Shown in pieces: positions 58,101-64,000 of a DNA stretch of 64,000 nucleotides (position 1 is the first letter of the stretch; each line of letters begins with the position of its first letter). The position numbers and the translations under genes were made by a program. This DNA comes from Otis tarda (taxonomy: Eukaryota > Chordata > Aves > Otidiformes > Otididae), in assembly GCA_026413225.1 (NCBI GenBank), contig CM048552.1, positions 195,127,553 through 195,191,552 on the forward strand. Reading direction: 5' to 3'. A model generated the notes under the pieces. The model was not told where the DNA came from. It did no database searches and saw nothing but the letters and a program-made list of their open reading frames with translations.

Positions 58101-61100
58101 AAGATCATAATTTACCATCTGATCCTTAAAACTTTCAGAAATCTCTCGAGAATATTATACTCCATTAACTGGTAGCAGGTTAATGCATTTCCTTAGGGTA
58201 AATGACTTTTCACTTCTGATGTTAAGAGAAACCTCTCTGGAAATCCTTCTCCCTAGCTAGAAGCAAACACTTTGCAATGCTTTATTATAATTGAACATCC
58301 ATAATATTCAGTGTACAAAAAAAAAATACTTTTACAAGAAATACCCTGTAAAAATACTATAAATGACAAATAGGAAAGCAATTTGCAGTGCAAAAGGCAA
58401 ATCAGATGCTGGAGTCACACCAAATTTATATTAGTGCTCTGTGCTACTGTGTTCTTTATCTTATTTTATACGCATTCCTGTCATTGTCTAAGTGCTTTCC
58501 AGTTGTTCAGTAAGGGAGCTAATTGACGTGATTTGGTCTTTTTCTTACCCTTTCTCTTTTATTTGTGCAATGAAGTATTTTGGTAGGGTTGGTTTTCTCT
58601 AGGATGCAAAAAACTGTTCATTTACATTGGAAAAAACATGAGAAGAAAGTTGGGAGAGAGATTTTTTGAAGCTGAACATCTCCAGTCCCTGCAGAACTCC
58701 ATTCCTGGAGAAACTGGGCTCTCTGATTTCCAAGGACACTGGATTGAGCCCTTTCCAAGAGCTGCATTTGGGTCAGCATATTTAGGTTTTCACATGCACC
58801 TAACAATTAACCAGCTCAAACCCTCCTGCCTCTGTGAGATAGCACCCTACCTCTGCAGTTAAAATCTTCCTAGAGAACTGAAGGAGCACAGATTTAAGCC
58901 AATTCACAACAGCTTTAATTAAAACTCAATTAAACTGATTCCGATTTAAACATCCAGGAGGTAGGTGCACAATCCACACTTAATTACCCTAGTGCAGCCT
59001 AATGCCCTCTTCTGTGCCCAGGGTGGTGGGCTCCTGCTCGGGGGCTGATGGTGAGGGTTGTGGGGTGCAGAGCTCTGCTGGGTTGCTTGAACCCTCTGTT
59101 CTCTTCTCCCCTTGTCTGCTGCTCCCGAGCCCTCCCTGCCTTCTCCCTGCACCTTGCTGAGGCTCGGCGGCCCCGGCTGAGCAGCTGCAGAGCGTAGGGA
59201 AGGCAGGTGGGGAGCCCAGTGCCACCCCCGCAGGGCCACTGCCATGCTGCTGAGAAGAAGCTGCTTGCACGGTCGCAGGGGCGGCGGAGGCTGGTGGTGC
59301 CCGGCACTGCCTGCAGCCATATGGCTGCTCCAGGGGCTTCCTGGCACAGCCCTCGGCAAATCCTCTTAGTTCAGCTTCGCCCTCTTTCTTGCCTCTTTGA
59401 TGTCGGACTTGCCTTGTTCCCTGCTCCAGACTCAATTCCCACCGCAAGCTCTCACGGTCAGACGGTGGTTGTGCCCCTAGAGCTCTCATGGCCTGACCAG
59501 GGCTGAAGGATGGGACAATGAGGTTCTTCTTTCTGCTCTCTGTGCAGGGTGTTGCCTGGTGATGGGACAACAGCCACAAAACAGCCCACGTTCGTGCCAT
59601 GAAACCCTCTCGCCCCCCAAACCCAATGGCTGCACCCAGGCTACTTTGCCTGCTCTGATATCTATTGTAGGTGCCTAACGGAGATGAACGAGCCTAATGA
59701 GAGCAAGAAGGGCATTTTGTAATGGGGGCCACTGCCGGCCAGCAAAGACCCAGAATGAAGAACTTAAATCTGCTGCTAACGTTGATTCTGCTCTTTGATA
59801 CCTCAAGAAGGTCCCTGTTTATCTCCATGTGTCACAGCCAGACCATACACACAAACCCACTTTCCTAAGGCTGTTAGGAGGATTTTTATTAAAATTTGAA
59901 CCAAGAAAATGAAAAGCAGTGAAGTTCTTATGTAGATTAGAAGTAGGTGCACAGCCTTACATACCAGGAAGGGCGCATTAACATTTATAAGAGGTTGTTG
60001 CAATTTATTCCGTTCCCCAAAATCTAGGTAAGAAAACAAAAATCCCTGCTGATGCCTTTTCAGTTTTGAAGCAGCACGATAAAAAAAAAAAAATCTGCTA
60101 AAGCTAATGACTACATTTGCATAGATTACATGTGACAATCCAGCACACAACAGGGTGTCCTGCCATGGAGACAAGAAGCCGCAAGTGTGATGCACTTCTT
60201 TGGCATTCATTGCCAGAAGTCAGCTACACTTCTATGACAATAGAGTCAGCTCATTTCCAGGAGGGCTTTGGTTAACAGCACCAGAGAAAATTACTGATTC
60301 TCGCTTGTTTTCCAAGCTGAAAGGTGTAAGGCTCTTCTCCTGCCAAGTGTGGAGGAGAGGTGGAGGAAGGAAAGCACCTTTCATGACGGCACCCAGCAAA
60401 ACCCCTCGGCTCTGGAGTGGTGAGGGGAAAGGAGTCCAATTCTGCTGGGCTCGGGCTGAGCGAGGCTGAGCCCCGAGCCCCTGGCAGCACAGGCAGGGGG
60501 CTGGCCGTAGGCAGCACAGGGCGGCTATGCACAGCCCTGCTATCCGCCGGGACTGAGGGCATCATGGCTGGATGCCATGTTGGGTTGGAGAGGGAAAAAA
60601 TGGCTCCTTTGTGTTTTCAGCACAGTGGTTGAGTTTTATGGCATCGCTTTGTTATTCTTGCAGTGTTGGCTATGGACAAACACAAGAAGACAATTTATAT
60701 CCTGAGGCAAACTGGCTCTGATACGGTGTTACTCCTTTTCGCTTTGCTTAATTGGGCTAACAGAAAAAGACAACAGCTGCAATGGTGGGAAGGAAAAATG
60801 CCTTTGCTTGTCCTGGTTTTGACAGCAATCAGCCTGACAAGGGATTATCAATTGATCTGAGATAAGTGCTGGTGAGGGATGCAGTTTGTTGTCTGTTTAT
60901 CCCCTTTACTATTTCATAGATACAATTGCACTTCAAAAAAGCTAATATAGAGAGTTATTTTGAGAGAGAGCAAACTCTTAGGCATTTTTAAGTAAGACCA
61001 GAGTGTGGCAAGGAGAAGAATGTCTCTGAAAAAAAATGCTTTGGGACTTCTGTATGTTTAGATATGTACGTATGTGTGCACATGTGTGTCATGAAGTGAG

Positions 61101-64000
61101 CAAGTAAAAAGAGAGTAAAAAGGCATGTGGTTTTGAAAAAAAAATCAGGTCATTTTCTCCAGCTTGTGCCTTCCAGGATTGCAGATCTGACAATCGCAGG
61201 ATGCTTCCTTCTGGCCCGGTAATCCACGAGTTCAGGCAAAGCTCTGCGACACCTGTCAGCCTATTTTTGTGAAGCTCCATGGAAAATCTCCATGAAAAGG
61301 ACTGGATGATCTTGACTGTCCCACTTGATGCATATGACATCTTTTGGATTGGCTCATGGTTTTCCCTTTGGGTTTTGCTGGAAGCAGGAGATGATATACC
61401 CTGTCCAGGAATCAAAAGAAATGGGCTTTCCCCAGCAAGCCGGTGACACCAGGCAAACCTGTGCTGCTGGTTTCCAGTTTGCCCTCCCCCTCGGCCCCGA
61501 TCCAGCACTGTGGAGCTTGGTAAGAGTTTTGCAGTTGTTCTTGATAGATGCTGAATTCAGCTATCGTGTGTGAAAACACCACTGAGCAGAGCCCTTCAGG
61601 TCCCAAGGGGCTGGGAGATGCTTCCTATGGATCCTGGGTATCCTGCCAGGCAACTCAACCTAATCCTACATTTCTTACACACTCTTGTGCAAATGGTGCT
61701 TCTCTGGAAATCCAGTTTGTCCAGGAGCCCCAGTTATTATTCCTCTTGGTACTAATCTATTCTTAAACTGAACTGTACTCTTTAGATATTTTAGTAAAAC
61801 TGTCATAAATCAACACCCACTGCTTCTTTTTTTTTTTAAGGATGAAAAAAAAGGGAAAAAGAGAAAACTGAAAAGCTGTCCTTTAGCTGACATTCAGTTA
61901 GAATTGATAGAGCGATCTGCTGTCAGAGCAACAGCTCTTTTCAAAAATAGCCCTTCGGAAAAAAACCTCTGGTGTTATTTGTATCACGTGTACCACACAA
62001 TGCTCTTTAGTGAGAGCAGGGCATCAGAGAGCAATATTAAAAAGAGATCAGTGAAAGTGCTGCGTGGGAAATGAATCGTGTGCTTCTCTACAAGCTACCA
62101 GCATCCCTAAGACTGTCTCCAACTAATGAGTTCACTGATGTGTATCAAGGCACGATTTTTAGAAAGAACAAATTGGGTTCAGATTTCTTTAGAAACTCTC
62201 ACAGCTCTGAGGGACTGACACAACCAAAATCCAGGCTGCACCAAGCCCTTTCCATGGTGTAACTTTGACAAGAGTTCCAGTCCTGCAAACTCCTGACCAT
62301 CTTAGTAGCTCCCCTGGAGCCAGAAATAGGAATTGCCATGTGCACATACGTTGAGCAATGCAGATGCTTGCCTTAGAGATGATGGAAAATGTTTTATTTC
62401 TCTGTAACAATGTTTTCCCCAAATGGAAAAACTGAAAGCTGAAAAATGTTGGCTGATATTTCTGGGAAAGGGAGGAAAGAACTTAAAACGCATGGATGCT
62501 GAAACATTTGGAGAGGGGCTGGTTTGAGCAAATGTACGTGTTTTTCTCTGAGCTCAGAGCTTTTAGGATAAGATTTACCTCATCCACCCTTAAGCTGACG
62601 TGTAAAACAAGTCAAATAAGCTGCACCCTAAGAATATCTGTCTTTTCCCACATTAGAGAAAGGGGTTTTAAGCTAACGAGCTGAGATGCAGCTGTTTACC
62701 CTACAGCTGGTTAAAGCCCAGAGAGAAAAACCCCACCCTTTGGCTTGAAAAAGATGAAACCAGTGCTTTCTACAGGTTTGCAAGGCATGGCCTAGTTTTG
62801 TATAGCATCTTATATTCAACCCTTTTGGAAGCTGCTGAGACATACCCTATTTCAAATACAAAATATATTATATAGTGTCTATCTGCTTCAGAGTAGCTCA
62901 TATAGGAGCAGTTGTAGTTTTGAGGCTCCTGAAAAAAATCCTGACAGTGAGTTCTGTCATTAGTTTTGGAAACTTGTCATAATAAAAAGCAAAATTATTT
63001 CTCTCCTCTCCCACCATGTTCCAAGGCCCAGATTTATTCCCAAAGCTTTTCAGTAATTCCCTTGCAGCCCATGTGTTTCATATGTGCTCGGGTTTCTTTT
63101 CCCTGTTCCACATTTGGCCTCTGACTCCTTTCACCTGAGCCCAAAGGTTTCCATGTGCTACCACCCAACCACTCCGACTGATGTTCTGCCCAGGGGCTGG
63201 TTGCTTTTCACACAGTGAAATGAGGGGAAAGAAGAAAAGTGAGACATAATGCTCCTGAAATCACACTAATAATCTATCAGTAATTGTAAAGAAACAACTT
63301 TTTAAAAAAATTGTCTGCAGTAGCTGAATCTAGCAATAGCCTTGCTGGTGAATTGGAGAAGTATTTCTTATTTTTTAAAAAAGCACAAGTAATATGATCA
63401 CATCTATCTAGGTATCCTACTGGGGGAGGCTGAATCTTTAATTAGGGGCGTGATTCTGACTTTTACATCCACTAAAATTAATCAGAAGCATTTCTGCTGA
63501 AGTCAATGGAAAGGTCCCAGATAGTACAAGGATGAGGAAGAAACTCAGGCATCCAATACAATGAAAGTTTTTTGAATGCTTACCTCTCAGTGAAAATGTC
63601 CTCATCCTCCAAAAATCATTCCCATCTGTTTGAAAAACACATTCTGACCCACTATTCCCCATTGTCCCCCTAATCTGCTTACACTCTTGTTTGGGCTTTT
63701 AATTAAGGGTAGTGAGGAAGCCCCATCCCTCAATGTGGTGCTATTGTCTATCAGGTCTGCTGGGACTGCACAGCCAGGATTTTATTTTCATTTATTTTTT
63801 AAGTAGAAAAACCTAACTAGCACAATTAGAAATTTTAAAAAATTAAGTTTTTATTATGTCTGAGATATTACAAACATCAAAAGAAGAAAGTGAATGACTA
63901 TATATCCATGTAAAAAAACATATTTACAGGATTTTTTTTTTTACATTTCTCTTTTCAGTTCAGTATATGGAAGAAAATAAACTCTCCACATTTCCAGTAA
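55168..64000. other. Intergenic, no gene recognised
   Basis: No recognisable exon, RNA gene or transposable element was found up to the right edge. A GC-richer block at 58.95-59.6 kb has overlapping ORFs of 203, 137 and 102 residues on the minus strand, rich in Pro, Ala, Ser and Gly, without a known motif. AT-rich stretches at 57.6-58.9 and 62.8-64.0 kb have several TAAT-type clusters. By human synteny AMER2 should follow in plus orientation, but its long single-exon ORF is not here. Confidence 0.5.

Noticed and set aside
1-64000. Defence system, operon, CRISPR array or other prokaryotic system
   Set aside because: The window is a vertebrate chromosome with spliced genes and CR1/LTR repeats. 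There are no compact gene clusters or spaced direct-repeat arrays.

Overview
The window is from a bird. It holds several CR1 retrotransposons, including one with a long open reverse-transcriptase frame, and an avian ERVL-type LTR. The two host genes match the vertebrate NUP58-MTMR6 neighbourhood (human 13q12, a conserved head-to-head pair). Nothing in the sequence fixes the species. No bacterial or plasmid feature, CRISPR array or rRNA was seen.

Layout. (1) 1-6511, minus strand: the 5' part of NUP58 (NUPL1), with coding exon 1 at 6396-6511, exon 2 at 2402-2541 and exon 3 at 1082-1117. These encode the N-terminal FG-repeat domain; the rest of the gene lies off the left edge. (2) 6512-9932: a 3.4 kb divergent intergenic region with one CpG-rich promoter at each end and an old, 5'-truncated CR1 between them. 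(3) 9933-32972, plus strand: the complete MTMR6 coding region. Fourteen GT-AG exons join in frame into 622 residues, against 621 in human, with PH-GRAM, myotubularin phosphatase (HCSDGWDR, Cys336) and coiled-coil parts. Intron 1 contains two outward-facing CR1 3' ends that form a long inverted repeat. (4) 32973 to about 34.7 kb: the probable MTMR6 3'UTR, with three Pumilio-type sites and several poly(A) signals. (5) About 34.7-64 kb: intergenic DNA with no gene I can recognise. It contains a three-layer nest at 40.8-43.7 kb (an older CR1, split by a solo LTR, itself split by a young-looking CR1), a further CR1 3' end at 54.9-55.2 kb, and a few weak anonymous ORFs or exon candidates.

Biology. 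NUP58 is a central-channel FG nucleoporin of the nuclear pore. MTMR6 is an endosomal 3-phosphoinositide phosphatase. They share a locus but not a pathway. From human synteny AMER2 would be expected next on the right in the plus orientation, but no AMER2-like long ORF is present, so it probably lies beyond the window.

I found no convincing new biological system. The best leads are the nested insertion record, the intronic CR1 inverted repeat, substitutions in a conserved MTMR6 motif, and a small unassigned cluster of exon-like segments at 45.5-46.9 kb.
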